A DNA stretch of 64,000 nt from Verrucomicrobium sp. BvORR106 (GCF_000739655.1 NZ_BATR01000016.1:1-64000), one strand, 5' to 3'. Counted from the stretch's first letter, positions 15,777-25,630 are shown. Numbers and translations are program-made. Notes: generated by a model from the sequence alone, not told the origin.

Positions 15777-17606
15777 TCACATCTGCCAGCGGTCCCGCCA
15801 TTTCGCGGCACCTGTTTCCGGCACGGTACGGCGACGTGGGGAGCGGTGCTCCCGCTTGGCGTCATCAAGGTTGTCCGAATTCAGTACGACGTATTTGTAG
15901 GCAAGGGGCCTCCCACAGGACTCCTCAAAAGCAATCTCGCCGAACCATGTGTTGTTGTTGACGCATTCAAGGTACTGAATGTGCTGCAAGTCCCACTCCC
16001 CTAATTCAGAACAGTCTCCCACGATGCCCACCCGGTCTCCAGGCTTCGTGAGGATACCGTCTACCTGGACATTGACCATCACGCGGGCTTTGAACGGCTT
16101 GCCCCTTATTGTGAAGACCAGCGCTTCCAGACTGTTCACGTGAAGCTTTGCGCGTCCCCCGTCCACCACCAGCTTCTTCCCCGTGAGGATACATTCATAC
16201 GAGCCGTCAGGCATCTCCAGATCGTGCAGGAAAAGATCGCGAGCCACTCCACGATTGAGGACTACCATGCACCTGGAATCGCGGTAACGACGAAGGAACA
16301 CGTACACATCCCTTTCAACGAGTTTCGGCCATACACCTCCCCATTGCACCGCAGAGTTGGACTTGCGTTCTGCACCGAGTATCCGGGTGATCCGTCGGGC
16401 CTCCGTGTCCTCCCAGTCTTTCATCATGGGTCGATTGTACGGGTCACCACCCCCCTCCAAGTTCGAGTAGAGATATTGCTCGCATCCGTAGTACAAGCAG
16501 GGAATGCCTCTCACCGTCAGCAGGAGCACAAGCGCCAGATGGAGCCACTCTCGTTCAGGATTCAAGGACTGGAACCTGGGCATGTCATGATTCTCGATGA
16601 AAGTGACCAGCTCCGTGGCGCTGCGGTAGCGTTCATCCATGCCCAGTATCTCCTGCACCAGGTGAAAACCCTCTTCATTGCGCTTTCCCAAACAGTCTCG
16701 AATCGCGTGGCACAGGGCGAAATCCAGCAGGCACATTCCATCCTCGTTGGCATACTCCATGGCCATCGCATTGTCCGGATGGCTGTCAATCCACTCACCA
16801 AACACGAAGACATCGGGCTTGAACGTGTGCATGTCGGTGACGAACTCCTGCCAGAACCACAGCGGCATGTGTTTGACAGTATCGATCCTCAGCGCATCCA
16901 CTCCGCGGCTGAGCCATAGTTTGATCGCCTCCTTGATGTAGCGGCGATACCGGATGTTGTTCTCGTTGAAGGTCGCCAGCCCCGCGACATCTTTGTTTTG
17001 AATCTGCCATTCGTCCTGCCAGTCCGTCACATCCCCATAGTGATGGTACCAATGATCCACGTCATTTTCGTGATCGGCAACAAGCCTGCCGTCATCATAT
17101 AGCTTGCCTTTCCCTTCCGTCGTTGATGGTGAACTGTGATTGCAGACGATGTCGAGCACGAACTTCATCCCTCTTTCGTGCAGTTCTGCCAGCAGGCGGT
17201 CAAAAAGGGTGTGTTTGCATTGGAAGAGGGAGCATTCGTCGGGATCATTGAGCCAGCGGGCATTGATGCGTTTAAAGTCACGGGTCCAATAACCGTGAAT
17301 GGGCGCGCGGAGCTTCCCGCACTCCAAGGCTTCCACCTGCTCAAAGAGCGGGGTGAGCCAGATGGCCGTCACGCCCGTTTTCTGAAGGTAGTCCAGCTTG
17401 TCGAGCACCCCCTGAAGATCCCCACCCCAATACTTGTCCCAGTCTTGGTGGGAGGGATCGTTGAGCTCGTGATTACCAGCTAAATTACTGGGATTCCCGT
17501 CGTAGAAGCGGTCAACGACGATGAAATAAATCACCTCCCCACGAAAATCAATTTCCTCCGGGGTGAGTGGCGTTAGCTGCGCTGCGTCAAGTTCCGGCGT
17601 GTTCAT
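15777..17606 (-). CDS. GH13 alpha-amylase family protein with CBM20
   Basis: The protein has 609 residues and no signal peptide, so it is probably cytoplasmic. The GH13 barrel shows region I (VLDIVCNHSSPS), the catalytic Asp in GVDALRIDTVKHMP, the general acid Glu in VFVFGEWIDSHPD, and the transition-state Asp in TFIENHDMPRF. The C-terminal 100 residues resemble a CBM20 starch-binding domain (GDRVGIVGDCSELGEWD). The N-terminal NPSNLAGNHELN segment fits maltogenic amylase or CGTase relatives. It probably hydrolyses or transfers glucose from glycogen or maltodextrin. The linkage product cannot be read directly. Confidence 0.93.
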   Translation of the reverse strand: MNTPELDAAQLTPLTPEEIDFRGEVIYFIVVDRFYDGNPSNLAGNHELNDPSHQDWDKYWGGDLQGVLDKLDYLQKTGVTAIWLTPLFEQVEALECGKLRAPIHGYWTRDFKRINARWLNDPDECSLFQCKHTLFDRLLAELHERGMKFVLDIVCNHSSPSTTEGKGKLYDDGRLVADHENDVDHWYHHYGDVTDWQDEWQIQNKDVAGLATFNENNIRYRRYIKEAIKLWLSRGVDALRIDTVKHMPLWFWQEFVTDMHTFKPDVFVFGEWIDSHPDNAMAMEYANEDGMCLLDFALCHAIRDCLGKRNEEGFHLVQEILGMDERYRSATELVTFIENHDMPRFQSLNPEREWLHLALVLLLTVRGIPCLYYGCEQYLYSNLEGGGDPYNRPMMKDWEDTEARRITRILGAERKSNSAVQWGGVWPKLVERDVYVFLRRYRDSRCMVVLNRGVARDLFLHDLEMPDGSYECILTGKKLVVDGGRAKLHVNSLEALVFTIRGKPFKARVMVNVQVDGILTKPGDRVGIVGDCSELGEWDLQHIQYLECVNNNTWFGEIAFEESCGRPLAYKYVVLNSDNLDDAKREHRSPRRRTVPETGAAKWRDRWQM

Positions 17607-17701
17607 AATAAGAGTTTACCTTCGCGTGGTCCCCAATGGGGCAGGCCCTTTCCCGTCAGAAGCCTGCGTGTTCTGATCGCATCCACCAGAGACCTTGGCC
17701 C

Positions 17702-18367
17702 TCACTCCCCGGTGTCCGAGTGCGGCGCATCCACCGGCTTGGACTCGGGAGAACCACGTTGCCTCAGATAGATGCTCAGGCAGACCATGCTGAGGATGGC
17801 GAGGAACTCGCTTTGCCAGTTCTGGAAGGATTCAAACCAAAACCTGCTGCTGCGCAGATACTCCGCCACCCGCATCTCAGGCTCCCCATGCTGGCTGAGT
17901 TCCTCATTGTAGTTCGCGCACCCGCTTACCGCGTGCAGGGCGAAGCAAAACAGGAACAGCACCACGAATGCGAGCGTAAGGGAGTGCTCATACACTTTCA
18001 GGATCCATCCGCCCTGCCGCACCGGCCAGGGCGCATTGGCCTTGTGTTTGGAAAGCCGGGGATCCCGATCCACTTCCTCCACCCTGTCTGGGTCCTTGGA
18101 CTCAGAAGACCCCTTTTGAAACAGGAAGACGGTGACAAACACATAGACGGCCATTTGCAGGAATTCGGACTCCCAGTTTTCCGATGTAGCCTCCAGAAAA
18201 TGAGATCCCGTCAAATACTCACCCATCGATTCGGCGCTCTCTCCGTGACGAACTTTGTCTTTGTTTGACTCGCGGTAACCCGTCAACACCTGACCTGCAG
18301 CCAAGGTCGCGGCGAAGAGCAGGAACAGAGCAAGCGACAGACCGTTTTCCTTGAGAAAGCGCTTCAT
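17702..18367 (-). CDS. DUF6766-like membrane protein with internal duplication
   Basis: The protein has 221 residues from the ATG at 18367. It contains two related halves, each with two membrane segments. The first has LSLALFLLFAATLAAGQVL then ENWESEFLQMAVYVFVTVFL. The second has LTLAFVVLFLFCFALHAVSG then QNWQSEFLAILSMVCLSIYL. The repeated motif F.ExxxNWxSEFL is striking, and both halves end in a QKGSSESK / QRGSPESK tail. I match it to the DUF6766 family of inner-membrane proteins of unknown function. Confidence 0.8.
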   Translation of the reverse strand: MKRFLKENGLSLALFLLFAATLAAGQVLTGYRESNKDKVRHGESAESMGEYLTGSHFLEATSENWESEFLQMAVYVFVTVFLFQKGSSESKDPDRVEEVDRDPRLSKHKANAPWPVRQGGWILKVYEHSLTLAFVVLFLFCFALHAVSGCANYNEELSQHGEPEMRVAEYLRSSRFWFESFQNWQSEFLAILSMVCLSIYLRQRGSPESKPVDAPHSDTGE

Positions 18368-18507
18368 GCCAGCAGTTCGCCCAAAGTAGTCACAGCGGCT
18401 GCAACCATTCTTCGGAAGCAGCAGCCTGTTAGCTGAACTCCCTGATTGAGGCATCGTGGAGCACTACGGTCCACCCTCTGAGCAGCATTTCGCGATCCTG
18501 GTGTGAT

Positions 18508-18885
18508 ATGACGGCGGCTCCAGCCGTCTCAGAAACCATTTCGCCCCATCCCATCACCATGCCTGACGTAGGACTCTTCACCGCCACGGAACCTGTTTCG
18601 AGCGACACTCCCGTGATCATCAAGTTCAGTGTCGAAGTCGGGGGGCTCCCCGTCTATCAGGAGAGCTACGATGTAGACACCCTTCGCGAGGAGGACAAGG
18701 CCGACCCCGACAAGATCGCCGCTCTCTGGCTCCGCAGGTTGCGATGCGTGCTGGAGTCCCGAGACCGTCCCGGCTTCAGTGCCGCACTGACAAGCTGTCT
18801 CGCCACAGGCATGTGCGGGGATCATGGCCAGAGCCCCGGTCAAAAAGTGATCGACCCTCTGGGCATTCCCACGGAAGATTCCTAG
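18508..18885 (+). CDS. Hypothetical protein, 125 residues
   Basis: A start at the ATG at 18559 is also possible (108 residues). The sequence is acidic and looks like a small beta-rich domain (VIIKFSVEVGGLPVYQESYD) with a C-terminal helix (ALWLRRLRCVLESRDRPGF). No family is recognised. It lies between the DUF6766 gene, divergently, and the cytochrome gene, 38 bases downstream on the same strand. Confidence 0.5.
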   Translation: MTAAPAVSETISPHPITMPDVGLFTATEPVSSDTPVIIKFSVEVGGLPVYQESYDVDTLREEDKADPDKIAALWLRRLRCVLESRDRPGFSAALTSCLATGMCGDHGQSPGQKVIDPLGIPTEDS

Positions 18886-18923
18886 AACCCATCTGCATAA
18901 AATAACCTACATCTTGAAAGCTC

Positions 18924-20453
18924 ATGAAAACCCTTTTGGTCCAGGCCACCTTTGTGACCTTCATTACCCTCGCCCTGCCGGCCGTCATCTGGGCTCAGAA
19001 AAAGACTGACTCTCATCCTCCGGATGCTGTTGAGGACGCACAGACGCCCCGTCAGGCAGACAAGACAAGAGTGGAGCAGAAGAAAACCGCTCACGATGCC
19101 GATGACAAATTCAAGGCGGACAAAGCAGCGCCTGCTTCCTCCGCCATCGCGACGCAACCTGATGGGGGGCAAATTCTGGGATTCGACTTTTACAGAGACC
19201 CTCTGAATGCAAAAGTTCCCCAGCAGACCTTTGGCGAGATCATGCAGGCTGACAAAGCAGCCAAGTCTGCGGTGATGGAAGCTCAGGCGAAGCTTCTGGC
19301 CAAGAGATATGACTTGAATCCCAAGTTCGATCCTGTCGCCAAGATGTCCCGGGGCAAACCTGTGCCCCTGGGCCCCACCGCCCGCCTGGCTGAGGGAGTG
19401 AGTTGGGACAAATTGAACGAGGCTGCACCCGGGGACATCCGGAAGGCAGGGACGTTCCCTTACCCCGCCCTGCCCCACCCGAAGCATGTGGCAGGCGGGC
19501 AGGTGTTCCCGGCCATGCAGACAGTCATTTTTCCACGATTGCAGCGGTTTGACGTGGATTTCGATCTGCCGGATGCGTTTCTGCCGGAGTTTCCTCCCGC
19601 CATCTTCCTGCAGAACCGACCGGAACTGGGAGATGTGTCACGGGGAGAGGTGGTCTCCATCAACAACTACTACAAGCTCTTCAAAGACTTGCTCACCCCC
19701 GTGCAACTGGATGGCCTCCGCCTCTTGCTGACGCCACTTCCTCAAGAAGAGTTCAATCCCACCGATGACCGCAAGACAGAGCAACCCAGCTTGGGGGTAA
19801 CCTGTCTGGACTGCCATGTGAACGGACATACCACGGCCCAGTTTCACCTCAGCCCAGACATCCGGCCTCAGCAGAGAAGGCCCCGACTTGATACCGTCAG
19901 TCTGCGAGGCCTGTTCAACCAGCAGGTCCATGGCTCCAAGAGGAGTCTCCGTTCCGTTGAAGACTTCACCGAGTTTGAGCAGCGCACCGCTTACTTTAAT
20001 GGGGACCCCATCCATGCTTTCAAAAAGGGGGCGATGATTCTGGATCGAGTCCAGGTGAGTCACATGGCGCAGATGCAAAACATGTTCGACTTCCCGCCCG
20101 CTCCGAAGCTGGACCCCGCCACGGGTAGGTTGGATCGTTCCAAGGCCACAGAGAGTGAGTCACGTGGTGAAGACTTGTTTTTTGGCAAGGCCAAATGCGC
20201 CACCTGCCACACGCCTCCCTCCTACCTGGATCATCAATACCATGATCTCATGGTTGAACGGTTTACCGACAGCCCTGCCCTTGGCCCCATCAAGACCTTT
20301 ACTCTTCGCGGAATCAAGGACAGCCCACCTTATCTGCATGATGGCCGCTGCCTGACTCTAGAGGACACGGTGGAGTTCTTTAATCTTGTGCTACAGCTAA
20401 AGTTAAACTCGAGTGAGAAAGCAGACCTTTCCGCGTTTATGAAGGCGCTATAA
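18924..20453 (+). CDS. Periplasmic di-haem cytochrome c (peroxidase-like)
   Basis: The protein has 509 residues with a signal peptide (LLVQATFVTFITLALPAVIWA) and a charged linker to about residue 75. Two haem-binding motifs are visible: CLDCH near residue 293 and CATCH near 430, each followed by a folded segment. C-terminal hallmarks are GPIKTFTLRGIKDSPPYLHDG and LEDTVEFFN, as in the cytochrome c peroxidase/MauG superfamily. The axial ligand cannot be settled by reading. It probably acts in the periplasm as a peroxidase or electron-transfer protein. Confidence 0.85.
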   Translation: MKTLLVQATFVTFITLALPAVIWAQKKTDSHPPDAVEDAQTPRQADKTRVEQKKTAHDADDKFKADKAAPASSAIATQPDGGQILGFDFYRDPLNAKVPQQTFGEIMQADKAAKSAVMEAQAKLLAKRYDLNPKFDPVAKMSRGKPVPLGPTARLAEGVSWDKLNEAAPGDIRKAGTFPYPALPHPKHVAGGQVFPAMQTVIFPRLQRFDVDFDLPDAFLPEFPPAIFLQNRPELGDVSRGEVVSINNYYKLFKDLLTPVQLDGLRLLLTPLPQEEFNPTDDRKTEQPSLGVTCLDCHVNGHTTAQFHLSPDIRPQQRRPRLDTVSLRGLFNQQVHGSKRSLRSVEDFTEFEQRTAYFNGDPIHAFKKGAMILDRVQVSHMAQMQNMFDFPPAPKLDPATGRLDRSKATESESRGEDLFFGKAKCATCHTPPSYLDHQYHDLMVERFTDSPALGPIKTFTLRGIKDSPPYLHDGRCLTLEDTVEFFNLVLQLKLNSSEKADLSAFMKAL

Positions 20454-20651
20454 CAGGGAGGCTTCCGGCCCGTCCATTGTTGAGCGGCTAAACAGGCTTC
20501 AATCTGATTGTTCAGCAACCGAAGATATTGCATCCAGCAAGTTGCCTGCATCCGGAGTTAAACGTATTGAGTGTCTCTGAAGCAACACAGAGTCGTCAGA
20601 CTGATCAACTATAAGAATTGCCCCTCACAACTGTTTTGCTAAAATGCCCCG

Positions 20652-20840
20652 ATGAAGGCGTTTGAATTGACGTACGTTGACGGCACGAGGATCAGATGCT
20701 TCGGTGAAAGAGTGTGCGAAACCCCACGATCCTTGGTCTTGATGGCACTCGATGGATCCGAGTCCGTGTATGACAAGAAGACAGTCTGCTGTTGGGAGGA
20801 GGTGTCCCTGGAGACGACGTTGCCCGCTGAGGCGAATTAG
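20652..20840 (+). CDS. Small hypothetical protein, 62 residues
   Basis: A compact, plausible frame starts at an ATG: MKAFELTYVDGTRIRCFGER followed by SLVLMALDGSESVYDKKTV. This reads like a small beta-barrel or SH3-like fold. It stands alone between the cytochrome and the SDR gene. No family is recognised. Confidence 0.5.
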   Translation: MKAFELTYVDGTRIRCFGERVCETPRSLVLMALDGSESVYDKKTVCCWEEVSLETTLPAEAN

Positions 20841-21006
20841 GAGTTTGTTCCTTTTCCAACCTTTCGAATTGTTCACGCGTTTTACTTCCGGCTCCAGATG
20901 GGCTTCAGCTCCAAAGGTGAATGTCAGCGATTGGGTGAGGCTGCTCCACCTCGTCGCCAACAAGTGGCGAAGTAGTGGTTCGCACCCAAAACGTATTCGC
21001 ACCCCC

Positions 21007-21879
21007 TCATCCATTTACGATTTCTCCGCCATTGGGGTGAAGCACTTGCCCGGTCATGTAGGATGAGTCTTTTGATGCGAGAAAGACATAGCACGGCGCC
21101 ACCTCATTGGGCTCCCCTGCCCTTCCCAGAGGGACATCGGAGCCAAAGGATGCTACCTTCTCCGCCTCAAAGGTCGAAGGGATGAGGGGTGTCCAGATCG
21201 GCCCCGGAGCCACCGCGTTCACCCGGATGCCTTGTTTGACCAAGGCATGCGCCAGAGATCTGGTGAAGGTCACAATGGCCCCTTTGGTGGCAGAATAGTC
21301 CAGCAGCGTCGGGCTGCCCCGGTATGCCGTGACTGAAGTCGTGTTGATAATGGCTGCGCCAGACTTCAGATGCGGCAACGCGGCTTTGCACAGATGAAAC
21401 ATGGAAAAGATGTTGGTGCGAAAGGTGCGCTGCAACTGCTCAGTGCTGATGTCGGCAAGGGACTTCTGGGGATGCTGTTCACCCGCGTTGTTCACCACAA
21501 TGTCCAGGTGCCCATAATGGTTGAGGGTCTCTTCCACCAAGCGTTGGCACACGTGCTCATCGCCGATATCGCCCGCCATGAGATGGACTCGTTGCCCCAG
21601 TTCACGTACCTTCTCTGCAGTAGTCTGGGCATCTTTTTCCTCATTCAGGTAGCTGATCACCAGACTGGCCCCCTCTGCCGCGAAGGCGAGCGCCACAGCC
21701 CGTCCGATCCCGCTATCCCCTCCCGTGATGATGGCGACCTTGTGGTGAAGTTTTGGCACACAGGCTTCTGCTACGGGGTCGGCCTTCGGAAAGGGCTTCA
21801 TTTCAGACTCCACACCGGGTTGTTGATCTTGATGCTGCGCGGGGCGAAGCGGCTTTTCATCCTGTTGCATCTGCGCCAT
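21007..21879 (-). CDS. SDR family oxidoreductase
   Basis: The protein has 290 residues from the ATG at 21879; an ATG at 21915 is also available. The N-terminal 35 residues are Gln/Pro-rich, as in the YhdF/YhxD/GsiB-like glucose-dehydrogenase branch. The NAD(P) motif is AIITGGDSGIGRAVALAF; the structural motif is VVNNAGEQ. The active site is Ser (INTTSVTAYRG), Tyr and Lys (LLDYSATKGAI), and the PG motif is NAVAPGPIWTPL. It is cytoplasmic. Bacterial members are often general-stress dehydrogenases; the substrate is unknown. Confidence 0.93.
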   Translation of the reverse strand: MAQMQQDEKPLRPAQHQDQQPGVESEMKPFPKADPVAEACVPKLHHKVAIITGGDSGIGRAVALAFAAEGASLVISYLNEEKDAQTTAEKVRELGQRVHLMAGDIGDEHVCQRLVEETLNHYGHLDIVVNNAGEQHPQKSLADISTEQLQRTFRTNIFSMFHLCKAALPHLKSGAAIINTTSVTAYRGSPTLLDYSATKGAIVTFTRSLAHALVKQGIRVNAVAPGPIWTPLIPSTFEAEKVASFGSDVPLGRAGEPNEVAPCYVFLASKDSSYMTGQVLHPNGGEIVNG

Positions 21880-22039
21880 AAGAGAGAAGGGTTCGAGGGT
21901 GGAATCAGTGTGCAAAAGCGCGCCATTCCTGGATCGTACCAGGGCTTGATAGTCGTGGAGAACAAGACTGCCTGATGGCCGGTTCAGGCGGGCTCATGGA
22001 ATGGAAACGCAGAAACCCGGTCACTTCAGACACCAGGGC

Positions 22040-22663
22040 CTACGTCTTCTCAGCCAGTTGCTGGATCAGCCCGTAAGCGGGGAGTTGATTGCCGTTTTTC
22101 CATGCAGATAGGGCCGTCCTCGCCTTTCTCCGCAGCAGGGTATCCTGCATGGGTGCTACCTTCTTTCTCTTCGCAGGCTCTGATGCCACCTTCTTGCGGA
22201 CTCTGGGTGATTCGGCCTTAGTTTCCTTTTTGGCAGACCTCGCCTGGGGAGGCAGGTGAATGATATTTTGCGGCAGCAGTTCCTCACTCCCCTTCCGTTC
22301 GGTGACGGTCTTGAAAGATTGGACCTGTCGAGTTTTCACCAATGCGGGGGCCACCTTTTTGAGGCGTCGGCGGGGGGCCAGAGGCAACTCTTTCAGCAAG
22401 CGGTAGTCGATTCCCACCACTCGCTTCCCCGCGACATTCTTCAGACTCTTCGGAAACACCAGGATTTGCCCATCGAGGTTCTTGCCCAAGCCCACCTCAC
22501 CCCAATCTTTCTTGGTGCCCGTGCGGGGTTGCATGAGCGTCATCACGCGATGCTGGGCGACGAGCTTGCGCAGGGCCGCGTCCCTGGAGGGGGTCTTCCA
22601 TGGGAGATACACCTCCGGCTTGCCTGCATCTTTCACCACCTCCGTGAATCTGACAATGTTCAT
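22040..22663 (-). CDS. Hypothetical basic protein
   Basis: The protein has 207 residues. The first 90 form a compact domain (KPEVYLPWKTPSRDAALRKL, then VGLGKNLDGQILVFPKSLKN). The rest is very basic and lysine-rich (SAKKETKAESPRVRKKVASE) and ends in a short helix (ALSAWKNGNQLPAYGLIQQL). Basic tails of this kind suggest DNA or RNA contact. The composition is consistent across the frame and supports a real gene, but I know no family. Confidence 0.65.
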   Translation of the reverse strand: MNIVRFTEVVKDAGKPEVYLPWKTPSRDAALRKLVAQHRVMTLMQPRTGTKKDWGEVGLGKNLDGQILVFPKSLKNVAGKRVVGIDYRLLKELPLAPRRRLKKVAPALVKTRQVQSFKTVTERKGSEELLPQNIIHLPPQARSAKKETKAESPRVRKKVASEPAKRKKVAPMQDTLLRRKARTALSAWKNGNQLPAYGLIQQLAEKT

Positions 22664-22819
22664 TTGGTAACGGCCTTCTGCCGAAAAGGGAATCGGAACC
22701 CATCATCTCACTGCGGCTGCCCCTTAACCCAGCATCGGGCCACTTACGGCTCCCTCCGTGTCTTGCCCTTCCACGATCCAGTGAGTGAACACATCTGCAC
22801 CCCCCATTGCCCCCTCCTC

Positions 22820-24355
22820 ATGAAAACCAAATCCTACTGGCTGTCCCTCCCTCCCCGCACGCATGCCACCCCTTTAGACGGCGACAAGGAAGTGGACGTG
22901 CTGGTGATCGGCGGAGGAGTCACTGGCCTGACTACGGCGCTTCTTCTCGCCAAGTCGGGACTGCACATTGCCGTGGTGGAACGTCAAACCATCGGCAGCG
23001 GTGACAGTGGTCACACCACTGCGCATCTCACCTACATGACAGACACCCGGCTCTCTGAGTTGGTGACCAGGGTAGGAAAGGATCACGCGCTGGCGTCATG
23101 GGATGCGGGGGCCCATGCCATGCAGATCATTCATGATCTAGTGCAGGAATATCGCCTATCCTGCGAATTCCGGGTGGTTCCGGGCTTTCTGGCGCTCGCC
23201 GAGGATGCCTCCAGAGATGACGAGAGGAAGACATTGCGGGATGAAGCCACCATGATGATCGAACATGGATTCGAAGCCTCCTTTGAGGAACGGGTCCCCG
23301 TCACAGGGAATTGCGGCATCCGGATGGGCAACCAGATGAAGTTTCATCCCGTGAAGTATCTCCGGGCTCTAGCCCACCAGGCCGCGGCGCTGGGAGTGGG
23401 AATCTATGAACATACGGAAGTGGCGTCCTTTAAAGAGGATCCCCGGAAGGCGGTACTGACCAACGGCCATACCATTCGCTACGACAAGGTGGTGATTGCC
23501 ACCCACATGCCTCTTCAAGGAAACACGGGAACGCTGGGGGCACTGTTCTTCCAGACCAAGTTGTACGCTTACTCCACCTATGCGATCGCCGCCACGATCC
23601 CCTCAGGCGCATTTCCTGAATTCATCTGGTCTGATACGGCGGATCCCTTTAACTACGTACGTGTGGATAAGGGAGCAGAAGCGGACGTGGTTGTGCTGGG
23701 AGGTCAAGATCACAAGACGGGCCAGAAATTGGACACGGACGCCTGCTACCGCCGCCTTGAGGATACCCTGTCGCGATGGATGCCCGATGCCGTGTCAACC
23801 TATCGGTGGTCCGGCCAAGTCATCGAGACGCCCGACGGATTGCCCTACATAGGGACCGTGGATGAACATCAGTATGTGGCCACCGGCTTTTCCGGGAACG
23901 GCTACACCTTTGGCACACTGGCTGGGGCCATCATTCATGACGCCATCACGGAAACCAAGAACCCCTGGGCGGATCTCTTCTCCCCTGCACGTAAGAAACT
24001 CTCCGGCGCATGGGACTATCTCAAAGAGAATGCGGACTACCCCTACTATCTGCTGAAGGGCTTCGCTGCCTCCATTGGAGGCTCATCCAACCAACCAATG
24101 GGCAAAGGAGAAGGCAAAGTTTCTCGCCGGGGTGGCAAACGAATCGCCATGTGCTGCGATCAACAAGGGCAAGTGCACACTGTATCCGCCGTCTGTCCGC
24201 ACCTTGGCTGTATTGTGGGCTGGAATGCTGCAGACCAGACGTGGGACTGCCCCTGCCACGGGTCGCGGTTTCACAAAGACGGCAGCCTTCTGGCAGGGCC
24301 CGCAGAAAAGGGTTTGGACGCAATCGCAGCCAGCGACACAGGCCAGACCCACTAG
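22820..24355 (+). CDS. FAD-dependent oxidoreductase with C-terminal Rieske domain
   Basis: The protein has 511 residues from the ATG at 22820; a longer frame upstream is antisense to the previous gene. The DAO-type FAD domain has VDVLVIGGGVTGLTTALLL, and SGHTTAHLTYMTD follows. The C-terminal 65 residues form a Rieske cluster: CPHLGC and CPCHGSRF supply two Cys-His pairs. The order matches the YhfW/glycine-oxidase-like family with a Rieske tail. It has no signal peptide. The electron donor or acceptor is unknown. A terminator follows 21 bases after the stop. Confidence 0.92.
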   Translation: MKTKSYWLSLPPRTHATPLDGDKEVDVLVIGGGVTGLTTALLLAKSGLHIAVVERQTIGSGDSGHTTAHLTYMTDTRLSELVTRVGKDHALASWDAGAHAMQIIHDLVQEYRLSCEFRVVPGFLALAEDASRDDERKTLRDEATMMIEHGFEASFEERVPVTGNCGIRMGNQMKFHPVKYLRALAHQAAALGVGIYEHTEVASFKEDPRKAVLTNGHTIRYDKVVIATHMPLQGNTGTLGALFFQTKLYAYSTYAIAATIPSGAFPEFIWSDTADPFNYVRVDKGAEADVVVLGGQDHKTGQKLDTDACYRRLEDTLSRWMPDAVSTYRWSGQVIETPDGLPYIGTVDEHQYVATGFSGNGYTFGTLAGAIIHDAITETKNPWADLFSPARKKLSGAWDYLKENADYPYYLLKGFAASIGGSSNQPMGKGEGKVSRRGGKRIAMCCDQQGQVHTVSAVCPHLGCIVGWNAADQTWDCPCHGSRFHKDGSLLAGPAEKGLDAIAASDTGQTH

Positions 24356-24376
24356 CGCTGGTTTTGCCCGGGCGAG

Positions 24377-24405
24377 CGCCACCGGGAAAGGTCGTGGCGT
24401 TTTTT
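24377..24405 (+). terminator. Rho-independent terminator
   Basis: CGCCAC at 24377-24382 pairs with GTGGCG at 24394-24399 and is followed directly by six T. It lies just after the FAD-Rieske gene on its strand. Confidence 0.7.
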
Positions 24406-25015
24406 CTTCGTCCACCAGAGCTCTGGAGAGCGGGATGGCTCGCCATTTTTCCTACCACATGGGTACCCCTGCTCTCTGTACTCTGATACCGATCCGGCAC
24501 GATCCTGACTATTCGTAGATCAAAGTCGATGTCATACTGAACCTTTACTAATCACCTTTGGGCTTCATGGCCCGGTAGTCCTGAAGGCGGAAGTATCACT
24601 TGTCATCTCTTCAGACCGATCCACAGACCGCCATGAAGTCCATCCGCTCTGACACTGGATAACGTGATCAGACAACTTGCGAGACACGGTCACCCTCGCC
24701 GCGGCTCCGAGATCCTGCCACGCAAGAAGTCTTCGTCAGCTGCCAGCCACTCTACTTTCATCCAGCGCAACAGAGGGAATGCAAATTGTAGAAGCCGAAC
24801 ACATGGAAACCAGGGGTGGAAAAATCAGCTTTACCAATCAGCAAGAATGCCGCGTGTTTCGACGCCACGAAGTCAACTTTGGGGAGGAATGCCAGACCCG
24901 GGATAGAGCCGAAGCTGTTCATACTGAATTTCAGATGGACTCGTCACCACATCCCCCAGTGACACTCACAGGTCTCCAGCGAGGTTAAGACGCCCCGAGT
25001 GCTACGCATGTGACG
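24406..25015. other. Intergenic region, no gene supported
   Basis: About 600 bases contain only short frames without recognisable protein character. The best is on the plus strand near 24780-24985 and would start MQIVEAEHMETRGGKISF; it has no known relatives and I do not support it. No repeat or RNA gene was seen. Confidence 0.5.
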
Positions 25016-25630
25016 TCATATGCTGGCTCGCCGCCCTCTGCGCGATGAAAATTCCACTTTTTCACCAGGAACCAGCTCTGCTTTCAGAAACCGTTTCATG
25101 TGTTCCAACGCCAGACGGGTGTCAGAGCGCTTCTCAGAGGCCACGCAGTCCGGTGGCACCACTATTTTATAGTCCCTCATGTAGGCGTCATTGGCAGTGT
25201 AAAGAACACAGAGATTCGCTGCAAATCCTGTGAGCACGAGCCGCGTTACGCCCAGATGCACCAGCAAGACGTGCAAGGTAGTGGAGTAAAAGCCAGAGTG
25301 CTTGGGCTTGAGCACAAAATAGTCGTGGTCCCCCGGGGTGAGAAGACGGACAATCGACGCTCCCGGAGCGGACTTGCGCTGGCAATGCTCCACCTGCCGC
25401 CGGAAGTCTGACTGCCACATGCCAAAATTGTCGTTCACATAGATCACAGGCACTTTTTTCTTTAGCGCCCTAGCTTTCAGCAAAGCAATGTGTTTGGCCG
25501 CCGGCAGCGCAGTTTTCACCAAGCTCCGCCCTCCGGGAAAGGCCATGTCATTGATCACATCGATGAGCACAAGCGCCCAGCCTCGCGCCTTTCTGGAAGT
25601 GAGGTGAGCCTCGGCCCGGGTGGTCTTCAT
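25016..25630 (-). CDS. Isochorismatase-family cysteine hydrolase
   Basis: The protein has 204 residues from the ATG at 25630. The catalytic triad pattern is present: Asp in WALVLIDVINDMAFPGG, Lys in VLKPKHSGFYSTTL, and Cys in VLTGFAANLCVLYTANDAYM. The basic cis-peptide region and strand order fit the family. Substrates across the family include isochorismate, nicotinamide and other amides, and none can be chosen here. It is cytoplasmic, with no operon partner. Confidence 0.9.
   Translation of the reverse strand: MKTTRAEAHLTSRKARGWALVLIDVINDMAFPGGRSLVKTALPAAKHIALLKARALKKKVPVIYVNDNFGMWQSDFRRQVEHCQRKSAPGASIVRLLTPGDHDYFVLKPKHSGFYSTTLHVLLVHLGVTRLVLTGFAANLCVLYTANDAYMRDYKIVVPPDCVASEKRSDTRLALEHMKRFLKAELVPGEKVEFSSRRGRRASI

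Noticed and set aside
22256-22819. A 188-residue N-terminal extension of the FAD-Rieske protein
   Set aside because: It is antisense to the hypothetical gene at 22040-22663, and the family starts at the ATG at 22820.
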